A DNA stretch of 64,000 nucleotides from Chloroflexota bacterium. Lineage in GTDB: Bacteria > Chloroflexota > UBA6077 > JACCZL01. This document shows, in pieces, positions 17,331 through 25,514 of the stretch (the first letter of the stretch is position 1; every line of letters begins with the position of its first letter). Under the pieces are notes generated by a model that made no database searches, had not been told where the DNA came from, and worked only from the letters and a program-made list of their open reading frames with translations. The position numbers and the translations under genes were made by a program. The stretch covers positions 1-64,000 of the forward strand of contig JADZEM010000060.1 of the NCBI GenBank assembly GCA_020850535.1, in the 5' to 3' direction.

Positions 17331-18085
17331 CCTACGACACGATCAGCTTCGACGTGCGCGACCACGTCGCCTGGATCACCCTGAACCGACCCTCGGTCTT
17401 GAATGTCTACAACGTCCAGATGCGCGACGAGCTCTTCGAGGTACTCTCGGCCGTCCGCGACGACGACGATATCCGCGTCCTGGTGCTGCACGGGGCCGGC
17501 CGCGCCTTCTGCGCCGGCGCCGACCTGACCGAGTTCGGGACGGCGCCCTCGCCGACAGCCGCGCGCCGCATCCGCTTCAGCCGCGACAACTGGGCGCTGC
17601 TCGAAGAGATCCGCATCCCGACCATCGCCGCGCTGCACGGGTTCGCGCTGGGGTCAGGGCTGGAGATCGCCCTGTTCTGCGATCTGCGGCTGGCCGCCGA
17701 AGGCACCCAGCTCGGCCTGCCGGAGACGCGCCTCGGGATGATCCCGGCCGCCGGCGCCACCCAGACCCTTCCACGGGCCTGTGGGACGGCCGTTGCCCTG
17801 GATCTGATGCTGACCGGCCGCCGCGTCGATGCCGCTGAGGCGCTGCGGCTGGGACTTGTCACCCGCGTCGTGCCAGCCGACCGACTGCTGGCAGAGGCCG
17901 CGGCGCTCGCACTCGACCTTGCCAGCCGCGATCCAGATGCTGTCTCGGCCGTGCGTCGCGCGATCCGCGAAGGGCGAGACCTGCCGCTCGCTCAGGGGCT
18001 GCGGCTCGAACAGGGACTGGCGGCGGCCGTTCGCAATCGCCGCCGTGCCCCCGACGATCCTGGAGAAGGGCTCATCACATCGTGA
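17327..18085 (+). CDS. enoyl-CoA hydratase/isomerase family protein
   Basis: A 252-residue crotonase with canonical features: the oxyanion hole GAGRAFCAGADL, the first catalytic Glu in GSGLEIALFCDLRLA and the second in LPETRLGMIPAAGATQTLPR. It would add water across, or shift, the double bond of an enoyl-CoA. The start ATG overlaps the previous stop and the stop overlaps the ligase start, which means tight translational coupling between the CoA-transferase, the hydratase and the ligase. Confidence 0.92.
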   Translation: MTYDTISFDVRDHVAWITLNRPSVLNVYNVQMRDELFEVLSAVRDDDDIRVLVLHGAGRAFCAGADLTEFGTAPSPTAARRIRFSRDNWALLEEIRIPTIAALHGFALGSGLEIALFCDLRLAAEGTQLGLPETRLGMIPAAGATQTLPRACGTAVALDLMLTGRRVDAAEALRLGLVTRVVPADRLLAEAAALALDLASRDPDAVSAVRRAIREGRDLPLAQGLRLEQGLAAAVRNRRRAPDDPGEGLITS

Positions 18086-19638
18086 ATCTCGCCGAACTTC
18101 TCGTCATTCCGGCCAGCATGTACCCGGAGCAGGAAATGTTGCGCTTCGAGGGTACAGGCACGCCATACGAGGTGCTCCAGGACCGCGCGATGCGGGCCGC
18201 CGGGGCGCTCGCCGGGCTGGGCGTCGGGGCCGGCGACCGCGTCGCCGTCCTCCAGACGAACACGCCGGCCGTCCTGGATGTCCTGTTCGGCGCGGTGGCC
18301 CTCGGGGGCGTCTTCGTGCCGCTCAACTACCGGGTCCACGGCGATGACCTGCGCGGCATGCTCGGCGTCGCGACGCCTCGCGTCCTGTGCGTCGGCGCGC
18401 GCTACCTGGACCTTGCCCGCGAGGCGGCGTCAAGCCTGCCGGAGCCGCCGATGCTCGTCATGCTCGACGCGCAGGTGGACGGTCTTCCCAGTCTCGACGC
18501 GCTCGCCGACGAGGCCGAGCCGTGCTACCCCGAAGAGGTGGCCGACGACGACCTCGCCGTCATGATGTTCACCAGCGGCACGACGGCAGCAGCCAAGGCA
18601 GTGATGCTGGCCCATGAGGATCTCGTCAACTTCGTGTTCTCGACGACGGAGCCGGCCGATGGCGCCGACCGAGGGGCGGTCCTGTTGGCGGCTCCGCTCT
18701 ACCACATCGCCGGGCTGAGCGCCGCGCTGGCCGCGACGTTTGCCGGGCGGCGCATCGTCATGATGCGGCAGTTCGAGGCCGAAGCGTGGCTGCGGCTGGC
18801 CGCTTCGGAGCACGTCACCCACGCCTTCCTGGTCCCGACGATGATGAAGCGGCTGCTGGCTCACCCGGCCTTCGGCGAAGCGGACCTGTCGTCGCTGGAG
18901 ATCGTCTCGTACGGGGCCGCGCCGATGCCTCTCGGGGTGATCCGGCAGGCCATCGAACAGTTCCCGCCGACGGTCGGGTTTATCAACGCGTTCGGCCAGA
19001 CCGAGACCACCTCCACCGTGCTGATGCTCGGGCCGGACGACCATCGTCTGGACGGCTCACCTGAAGACGTCGAGCGCAAGGTCCGTCGCCTCAGCTCGAT
19101 TGGCCGGCCGCTGCCCGGCGTCGAGGTGGCGATCCTGGACCCGTTCGGGCAGGCTGTCCCGCAGGGGGAGGTGGGCGAGATCGCGATCCGGACGGACCGG
19201 GTGATGCGTGGCTACTACGGGCAGACCGAAGCCACCAACGCCACCCTCCACGATGGCTGGCTCCACACCCGCGATCTCGGCTGGATCGACGAGGCGGGCT
19301 ACGTCTTCCTGGCCGGCCGGACCTCGGACATGATCATCCGAGGCGGCGAGAACATCGCTCCGGACGAGATCGAGCAGGTGCTGCACGCCCACCCGGACGT
19401 GGACGAGGTCGCGGTGATCGGGCTGCCGGACGAGGAATGGGGCGAGCGGGTGGCAGCGGTGGTGGTCGCGCACCACGGCCACACCGTCGAGCCAGAATCG
19501 CTGATCGAGTACGTCCACCATCGGCTGGCGAGCTACAAGAAGCCAGATGTCGTGATTTTCGCCGACGAGCTGCCGCGCAACTCGGTCGGCAAACTGGTCC
19601 GCAGTGAGCTTCGCGCTCGCTACGGCACGCCGAACTAA
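18082..19638 (+). CDS. AMP-forming acyl-CoA synthetase
   Basis: A 518-residue member of the ANL family, which activates a carboxylic acid with ATP and CoA. The motifs in order are the P-loop MMFTSGTTAAAKAVMLAH, FGQTETTS, HTRDLGWIDEAGYVFLAGR, GGENIAPDEIE and the catalytic Lys in NSVGKLVRSELR. The start is GTG with GGAGAAGGG upstream, overlapping the hydratase stop by 4 nt. It gives the pathway an ATP-driven entry besides the CoA-transferases. The substrate pocket cannot be assigned from sequence. Confidence 0.93.
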   Translation: MNLAELLVIPASMYPEQEMLRFEGTGTPYEVLQDRAMRAAGALAGLGVGAGDRVAVLQTNTPAVLDVLFGAVALGGVFVPLNYRVHGDDLRGMLGVATPRVLCVGARYLDLAREAASSLPEPPMLVMLDAQVDGLPSLDALADEAEPCYPEEVADDDLAVMMFTSGTTAAAKAVMLAHEDLVNFVFSTTEPADGADRGAVLLAAPLYHIAGLSAALAATFAGRRIVMMRQFEAEAWLRLAASEHVTHAFLVPTMMKRLLAHPAFGEADLSSLEIVSYGAAPMPLGVIRQAIEQFPPTVGFINAFGQTETTSTVLMLGPDDHRLDGSPEDVERKVRRLSSIGRPLPGVEVAILDPFGQAVPQGEVGEIAIRTDRVMRGYYGQTEATNATLHDGWLHTRDLGWIDEAGYVFLAGRTSDMIIRGGENIAPDEIEQVLHAHPDVDEVAVIGLPDEEWGERVAAVVVAHHGHTVEPESLIEYVHHRLASYKKPDVVIFADELPRNSVGKLVRSELRARYGTPN

Positions 19639-19653
19639 GACGGGAGGGCCTTC

Positions 19654-19827
19654 GTGGCGAACCAGACGGGCAAACGGTATGTCTGCGCGACGTGCGCGAC
19701 CGAGATGCTGGTGACACGCGCCGGCACCGGTACGCTAACGTGCTGCGGTCAGGAGATGCAGCTACGAGCCGGGGGGGCCGCACGGGCGGCGACCGCCGGG
19801 GCGTCAGGGGAGGCGAGCGGTGGCTAA
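19654..19827 (+). CDS. desulforedoxin-like miniprotein 1
   Basis: A 57-residue protein starting at GTG with GGGAGGG upstream. Residues 7-37 follow the desulforedoxin pattern: GKRYVCATC, then TGTLTCCGQEM, i.e. CxxC plus a CC pair that would hold a single iron in a FeS4 site. An Ala/Gly-rich tail follows. It lies 15 nt after the acyl-CoA synthetase and overlaps the next, paralogous gene by 8 nt. Desulforedoxin and the N-terminal domain of desulfoferrodoxin bind iron in this way. Electron transfer or simple metal binding within this operon is inference. Confidence 0.8.
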   Translation: MANQTGKRYVCATCATEMLVTRAGTGTLTCCGQEMQLRAGGAARAATAGASGEASGG

Positions 19828-19963
19828 TCAACTCGGCAAGCGATTCGTCTGCGCGACGTGCGGCACCGAGACGCTCTGCACGAAGCCTGGGAGTGGCGCC
19901 GTCAGCTGCTGCGATCAGGAGATGCAGTTGAAGGAAGCGAAGAAGCTGCCCTCGTCCGATTGA
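19820..19963 (+). CDS. desulforedoxin-like miniprotein 2
   Basis: A 47-residue paralogue of the preceding gene (shared N-terminus MANQxGKR, CATC, CC, QEMQL). The Cys pattern is CATC, an extra Cys in TLCTKPG, and SCCDQEM. GTG at 19820 has GGGGAGG 6 nt upstream inside the tail of the first gene. It has no C-terminal extension and ends 7 nt before the next gene. The tandem copies could form a heterodimer, since desulforedoxin itself is a dimer. No redox partner is visible in the operon. Confidence 0.8.
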   Translation: MANQLGKRFVCATCGTETLCTKPGSGAVSCCDQEMQLKEAKKLPSSD

Positions 19964-19970
19964 GGGGGCC

Positions 19971-21542
19971 ATGAACGCACGCGCCCCGGCAGGCCGATCG
20001 TCGGCTGGCCCCGCTCTCCGACAGGGGCAACGTCGTCACGTCGGGCAGAGCAGCCTGCTGCTCGTCAACGGGCGGCTGGCCCTGTCCGGCGGCCGTTTCC
20101 CAGGGGTCGATGCCGTCCTGGTGCGAGACGGACGGATCGTGGCCCTCGGGGATGGGCGGTGGCTGCGAGATGAGGCGTCACCCTGTACCCGCCTGGTCGA
20201 TGCCGAGGGCGGCACGATCCTGCCAGCGTTCCACGATCCGCATCTGCACCTGCTGGCCTACGCGCGGCGGTCGTCCTGGGTGGACTGTCGCGGGCTCAAG
20301 AGCATCGCGGAGGTGCAGCGGGCGCTGGCGGCCCGAGCCGCGACACTGAGGCCGGGCGGCTGGGTCCGAGCGATCGGGCTTGACGAGCGCCAGTGGCCTG
20401 ACCACCGCCTGCCGGATCGGGCTGACCTGGATGGGGCCGCGCCACACCACCCGGTACGGGTCCAGCACCGCACGGGCCACCTGGATCTGCTGAACAGCGC
20501 CGCGCTGGCGATGCTCGGCCTGCTGGACGATCCGTTGTCGGAGGTCGAGCGGGACGTCCACACCGGCCGGGCGACGGGGCGAGTCTATCAGGGCGCGAGG
20601 CTGCTGCACGGCCGGCTGCCCCGGCCAGCGTTCGGGGAGATCGCGGCGGACGTGCGCGCCGCCTCGGAGCGGCTGCTTTCGCAGGGCATCACCACGGTCC
20701 AGGATGCCACCGAGACCAACGGACCCGATGAGCTGGCGTTGTTCGAGCGGCTCCAGCAGGAGGGCGCGCTCGCGCAGCGCCTGCTGATGATGGTCGGGAT
20801 CGGGCACGTGGAGGCGCTGTCCGCGCGCAGGAACGGACGGCTTCGGCTCGTCGCCACGCACGTCAAGCTGATGGTGGACGAAGCTACGATGGATGTCGAT
20901 GTGCTGAACGCCCAGGTGGGGCGGGCGCGACGGCAGGGCTGGCCCGTGGCGTTGCACGCCGTCGCCGAGGCCGAGCTGGTGACAGCGCTGGAGGCGCTGC
21001 AACGCGCTGGCCCGCGCGATGCGTCGCTGCCGCCAGACCGCATCGAGCATGGCGCGGTGATCCCGGACGATTTCCTGCCGTCCTTGCGGGCGGCTGGCGT
21101 CCACGTCGTTGGGCAGCCGGCCCTGCTGCGCCAGCGTGGCGACCACTTCCTGGCCGAGTATCCCCAGGAGCAGCATGGCTGGCTGTACCGCGTCCGCTCG
21201 CTGCTCGACAGTCGGGTTCCGTACGCGGCCAGCTCCGACGCGCCCATCGGCGAGCCGTCGCCGGAGGAGGCGTTCGCGGCGCTGACTGGCCGCACGACGG
21301 CCACTGGCTTGCCGTTCGGTCGGGCCGAGGCCTTGTCAGCCGAGGAGGCACTGGCCTGCCTGACAGCAGCGCCAGCGGCAACGGCTGGCCTGGAAGGGGA
21401 GATCGGGGTGCTCAGGCCGGGGGCGCGCGCCGACCTCGTGATTCTGGCAAGCGAGACGCCCGTCTCAACCTGGACCGGCTTGCCGCCGGTTCGATGCACG
21501 ATCCTGGGCGGCGCTGTTGTCTGGCAGGGAGCGGCATCGTGA
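19971..21542 (+). CDS. amidohydrolase family 3 (YtcJ-like) metal-dependent hydrolase
   Basis: A 523-residue amidohydrolase. A small beta domain (LLLVNGRLALSGG...VLVRDGRIVALG) is followed by the metal motif FHDPHLHLL, later His residues in VALHAVAEAEL and RIEHGAVI, and the closing metal Asp in YAASSDAPIGEP. The C-terminus returns to the beta domain (GVLRPGARADLVIL). The family cleaves amides or formamides on hydrophobic groups. The gene follows the miniproteins by 7 nt. With the peptide-type importer upstream, an amide-containing nutrient is a reasonable but unproven substrate. Confidence 0.9.
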   Translation: MNARAPAGRSSAGPALRQGQRRHVGQSSLLLVNGRLALSGGRFPGVDAVLVRDGRIVALGDGRWLRDEASPCTRLVDAEGGTILPAFHDPHLHLLAYARRSSWVDCRGLKSIAEVQRALAARAATLRPGGWVRAIGLDERQWPDHRLPDRADLDGAAPHHPVRVQHRTGHLDLLNSAALAMLGLLDDPLSEVERDVHTGRATGRVYQGARLLHGRLPRPAFGEIAADVRAASERLLSQGITTVQDATETNGPDELALFERLQQEGALAQRLLMMVGIGHVEALSARRNGRLRLVATHVKLMVDEATMDVDVLNAQVGRARRQGWPVALHAVAEAELVTALEALQRAGPRDASLPPDRIEHGAVIPDDFLPSLRAAGVHVVGQPALLRQRGDHFLAEYPQEQHGWLYRVRSLLDSRVPYAASSDAPIGEPSPEEAFAALTGRTTATGLPFGRAEALSAEEALACLTAAPAATAGLEGEIGVLRPGARADLVILASETPVSTWTGLPPVRCTILGGAVVWQGAAS

Positions 21543-21599
21543 CACAAGCCGTGGGCGGCGTCGGTCCAGCCTTCTGTGGCGTAGGTGGAGGGGTTACAC

Positions 21600-22421
21600 A
21601 TGGCTGATGTACCGGTGAATGGGCCACGCGAGCTTCGGACGGACCTGACGGGCAAGGTGACGCTCGTCACGGGGGGCACGGCCGGTATCGGACGGGCGGC
21701 AGTCCTGGCGATGGCACGCAATGGCGCCGACGTCGGCATCCTGGCACGCGATCCGGCGCCCGCGTTGGAGCTGGTCGAGGAGATCGAGGCGCTGGGACGT
21801 CGCGGCCTCGTCCTGCCCGCCGACCTGACCAGCTACGACGAGGTGAGGACGGCCGTCGAGATGACGGTTGAAGAGTTTGGGAAGCTGGATATCCTGGTGG
21901 GCAGCGGCGGCGCGGGCCTCCATACGCCCGCGCGCCCGTTCCACGAGATCGATCCTTCGTACTACCTGAACTACGTGCAGACGCACATCTTCACGCGGCT
22001 TCATGCCGTGCGCGCGGCCCTCGACGTGATGGTGCCGGCTCGGTCGGGCAGCATCGTACTGCTGACGACGGATGCCGGCCGCACCCCGACGCCCGGCGAG
22101 TCGCTCATCGGTGGGGCGGCAGCAGCGCTGATCTTCATGGTGCGGGCGCTCGGGCGTGAGCTGGCACGCCACCACGTACGCATCAATGCCGTCGCGATCA
22201 CCCTGACCCGCGACACCCCTGGCTACGACTGGTACGCCTCGCAGGGGGATTCGGACAATGTCCTGGTGCGGGCCTTCAAGAAGCTCGAGCGCGAGGCGCC
22301 GTTCGGCCTGAACAGCCCAGAGGATGTCGTCAACGCGATTTCGTTCCTGGCGTCGGATGCCTCGGCCCAGATGAGCGGCGTGACGATGAGCGTGAACGGC
22401 GGCGTATCGTTCCCGGGCTGA
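21600..22421 (+). CDS. SDR-fold protein lacking the catalytic Tyr and Lys
   Basis: A 273-residue short-chain dehydrogenase fold. The cofactor loop VTGGTAGIGR is intact, but the usual NNAG reads GSGGAG, the catalytic Ser is Thr157 or absent, and the YxxxK pair is replaced by Ile170 and Ala174 (TPGESLIGGAAAALIFMV). It is therefore probably inactive as a dehydrogenase. BbsC, the non-catalytic subunit of the benzylsuccinate-pathway SDR BbsCD, is a known precedent, but no active partner SDR is seen here. GTG at 21585 is an alternative start; I chose the ATG with GGAGGGG before it. Confidence 0.85.
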   Translation: MADVPVNGPRELRTDLTGKVTLVTGGTAGIGRAAVLAMARNGADVGILARDPAPALELVEEIEALGRRGLVLPADLTSYDEVRTAVEMTVEEFGKLDILVGSGGAGLHTPARPFHEIDPSYYLNYVQTHIFTRLHAVRAALDVMVPARSGSIVLLTTDAGRTPTPGESLIGGAAAALIFMVRALGRELARHHVRINAVAITLTRDTPGYDWYASQGDSDNVLVRAFKKLEREAPFGLNSPEDVVNAISFLASDASAQMSGVTMSVNGGVSFPG

Positions 22422-22562
22422 CGGAGCAGGTCATCCACACGTGCGAGCGCTCGCCGAGGCATCTTTCCACACAAGGTCGGAAACAGCCGCCCGGAGGACG
22501 GGCGAACCTCAGCGCCCGGTGATGACTGACGTGTCAGCCGGTGACGAGGAATGACAGTACAC

Positions 22563-22597
22563 CGGAGAGGAGGAGACTCACGTACTCCCCCTCTCCG
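22563..22597. terminator. terminator-like hairpin between convergent genes
   Basis: Arms CGGAGAGG and CCTCTCCG pair perfectly and extend imperfectly inward. The hairpin lies between the SDR gene (+) and the chemotaxis gene (-). There is no T-run on either side. Confidence 0.5.
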
Positions 22598-22604
22598 CCC
22601 TGTC

Positions 22605-24341
22605 CTAGCTGACCAGCCGGGCCACGCCTCGCCGCCCGCCGCCGCGTCCGCGCTCGGCCGGCTGTGCGGCCGGCTGGGCCGCCCGCGCCGTGTCGAGGTG
22701 GAAGCGGCTCACCAGCGTCCGCAGCTGCTCGGCGGCGTCCGTCAGCTCGTCGGCCTGCGCGGACATCTCGTCGACCTGCGCGCTCATCTCTTCCGCCGAC
22801 GCCGCCATCTCCTCAGCCGAGCCACTGCTCTGCTCCGCCACTGAGGCGATTGACTCGACGGCCGCACCGACGCCCTGCGCCGACGCCGTCATCTCCTCGG
22901 CGGCGGCCATCGCCTCCTCGCCCACGCCCGAGATGGCGGTCATCGCATCGCTCACGTTGCGAGCACGCGTGCTGATCGACTGCGTCGCGTCGGCAATCGA
23001 CTGCACCTGCTCGACGGTGCCCGCCACCGCTGCCAGAATCTCGGCCAGGGCCTGGCCGGCCTGGTCCGTCTGCGCCGAGCCGTCCTCAACCTTCTGCGCC
23101 CCCAGGGCCATCGCGGCGACGGCGTTCTGGGTGCCGCTCTGAACCTCGCGGATCAGGTCCGAGATCGCCTTGGTCTCCCGCTGGGAGCGCTCGGCCAGCT
23201 TGCGGACCTCGTCAGCCACCACCGCGAAGCCGCGACCGTGCTCGCCCGCCCGGGCCGCCTCGATGGCCGCGTTGAGGGCAAGGAGGTTGGTCTGCTCGGC
23301 GATGTCGTCGATGGTCTCGACCACTGCGCCGATCTTCTCACCCAGCCGTCCCAGCTCCTCGACGCGCCCGGCCGCATCCGAGACCACGTCCCGGATCTCG
23401 CGCATGCCAGCCACCGTCCGCTGCACCGCCTCTGCGCCATGCTCGGCCGAGGCCCGCATCTGGAGACTGGAGGCCGCGACGGACTGGGATGTGACGGCGA
23501 CATGCTCGACGTTCTCGACCATCTCGCTGGTCATCTGCGACGCACCGGAAACCGTCTGCGCCTGCTCCTGCGCGCCCTGGGCCACCTGGTCGATAGCCGT
23601 CAGGAGCTGGCTGACCGCCGTATTGGTGACCTGCGCCGAGCCGGACTGCAGCTGCGCGCCGGCCGCCATCTGCTGAATCGCGCCGGTGACCTGCTGCACA
23701 GCGGCGCGCGTGTGGGTCGAGACGCTGCCAAGCTGCCCGGACGCCACCGATACGCCGTCCGCCGTCGCCTGTACCTGCCCGAGCAGCGACTGAAGATCGG
23801 CGCGGGCCTGCTCGTAACTGTGAATCGTCGCGATGATCTTCGTGCGGAGCAGGCTCGTCGAGGTCGCCATCTGCCCGATCTCATCCTGCCCCATGTCTGG
23901 CAGTGGCGGTGTAACCGGCTGGAGCTTCACCGTCAGATCACCGCTCGCGAAGGCCGCCAGACCGTCCGCGAGGCTTGTGGCACAGTGTTCCGCCAGGGAT
24001 TGCGTCGTGACGCCGACGGCATTCACCGCCCGCAAGAGCGTGTTGGAGATCCAGAGCACTGAAGCCAGCCCAACCACAATGGCCAGGCTGCTGCCCGCCA
24101 GAATCTCCCACGTCAGCGACTGCGCCGCCGACACAAACTCCTGCTCGGCCCGCGCAACCGCCTGCCGGTCCGCATCAGTCTGGGCTGTCGCCCTGGCCCG
24201 CTCTACAACCACCCGGTTCGCATCTGTCATATGCGCCGTGCCGCTAAGTGTCAGGCCTGTCAGGAGCACCATCATCACCAGTGCGATACCCATCGCACTC
24301 AGGAGCTTCCATCGCAGGCCGAGATTCGACCACCGCACCAT
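22605..24341 (-). CDS. methyl-accepting chemotaxis protein
   Basis: A 578-residue membrane receptor. Transmembrane helix 1 is at about 13-33 and helix 2 at about 78-100, so the external loop is only some 45 residues. A HAMP-like region follows, then a long coiled-coil signalling domain with the conserved tip [20 protein letters not shown] and [18 protein letters not shown]. The short external loop argues against a classical ligand-binding sensor; it may sense the membrane or the cytoplasmic state. The C-terminal tail is Ala/Arg/Gly rich. No che genes are near it. Confidence 0.93.
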   Translation of the reverse strand: MVRWSNLGLRWKLLSAMGIALVMMVLLTGLTLSGTAHMTDANRVVVERARATAQTDADRQAVARAEQEFVSAAQSLTWEILAGSSLAIVVGLASVLWISNTLLRAVNAVGVTTQSLAEHCATSLADGLAAFASGDLTVKLQPVTPPLPDMGQDEIGQMATSTSLLRTKIIATIHSYEQARADLQSLLGQVQATADGVSVASGQLGSVSTHTRAAVQQVTGAIQQMAAGAQLQSGSAQVTNTAVSQLLTAIDQVAQGAQEQAQTVSGASQMTSEMVENVEHVAVTSQSVAASSLQMRASAEHGAEAVQRTVAGMREIRDVVSDAAGRVEELGRLGEKIGAVVETIDDIAEQTNLLALNAAIEAARAGEHGRGFAVVADEVRKLAERSQRETKAISDLIREVQSGTQNAVAAMALGAQKVEDGSAQTDQAGQALAEILAAVAGTVEQVQSIADATQSISTRARNVSDAMTAISGVGEEAMAAAEEMTASAQGVGAAVESIASVAEQSSGSAEEMAASAEEMSAQVDEMSAQADELTDAAEQLRTLVSRFHLDTARAAQPAAQPAERGRGGGRRGVARLVS

Positions 24342-25514
24342 TTGCCAATCCTCTCACTGAGAATCGGTGCGCCCACAGTGACGGACCGCCCACGGGCAAC
24401 CCGCGACACCATCACCCACACCACTCGTTCCCCACCAGTCGCCGCCTGCCCCCCGGCACAGCAGTGTCTCGGCCGCACACTACTGCTCTCAGGCTGCTTG
24501 TGATGGATCAACGAGGATATTGCGCGCAAGGAGACGGGTGTCATGTGCACGAAATGTCTCAGAATCCTTGCAGATGCAGGCGATGTGCTTGCCTGTCGTA
24601 TCTGTGCGCGTATCTCACAGATGTAGGCCGTACGCGCCGCCCATCCGATACCGAACGCAGCGCCGTACGGTGTCCGTCGAGATTTCGTTCTGGGGGCGCA
24701 TTCATCACGGCGATGATCGGTCACCTGACCGATAGCGATCTTTTCCCACGAATGCGTTTTCACCCGATACAACGGTCGCCCGGACGGGTGGTTGGCAGCC
24801 ATGCGTCGTCGGAGGCCTGGCGGGCTGCCGCCTGACGACGCACTGCAGGACACGGTGTCGGTGGCCGCTCCGGACGGCCGTCGATGCCAGTGATCCCTGC
24901 GACTCGCTGGGGAGATGCGTGCTTCAATCGACGCTACGCAGCAGCCCCCTGGACGGCGTCGGGGTGCGGCTCCTCGTGCTCGCTGACCTCGCCTTGTCGA
25001 GCTGGCAAACCGTCTTGGATCTTCGATCGCGCGTCGAATATCCGGTCCGGGTAGCCGCATCATGTATCCCAGCCGAGTCTCGGACTCCTGGTCTACGCGC
25101 CTCCTGGAGTCGACGTGGGTTGGACGGAACATGCAGCGCCGCCAGACAGGATAGGTAGAAGATCTGGACAGGCGAAACGTGCAGGGCACGGTTGCACTGG
25201 CGAATGCACAGGATGCACTCTGGCGATTGCGCTGTCGATTCCTCCGGTTCATGGTGCTGACAAAGCCAGAGGGCCGTCAGAAGATTGTGGCTGACAGACC
25301 GCGCCTGTACACGATCTTTCAAGACAAGGCGTACACGCGTGCGCGGCCCGAGGATACGAGGCCTTCTCCCGTCGCAGCGCTGGAGAACGTTGCTTTGTCA
25401 GGGACGCCATGCTACAACGGTTTGGCTGTCCTGGCGTCGCTGTCCTGACGCAACACAGCGTGGAGAGGGCCGCCGAGGTGGGTGGCCTTCACGACTCGAT
25501 GGAGGTCCATCCGC
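24342..25514. other. gene-poor stretch of about 1.2 kb
   Basis: I see no convincing long gene here. Frames of 195 (+) and 317 (-) residues are rich in Arg, Ser, Pro and Cys and lack any domain or signal. The GC content looks somewhat lower than the surroundings at about 24500-24800. The only item I would mark is the small CxxC/CxxC frame at 24543. GTACAC hexamers occur at 25307 and 25331, upstream of the binding-protein gene. Confidence 0.6.
24543..24626 (+). CDS. possible 27-residue CxxC/CxxC microprotein
   Basis: A short frame beginning MCTKC and holding a second CRIC 13 residues later, which together make a minimal zinc-knuckle pattern (CxxC-x12-CxxC). An AAGGAG box sits at an ideal 9 nt before the ATG. 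The frame is too short for statistical support, and no neighbour suggests a role. It could be a real metal-binding microprotein or chance. Confidence 0.3.
   Translation: MCTKCLRILADAGDVLACRICARISQM

Noticed and set aside
24299-25252. 317-residue minus-strand frame in the gene-poor stretch
   Set aside because: Its Arg/Ser-rich composition has no domain, signal or ribosome-binding site, and it overlaps the start of the chemotaxis gene.
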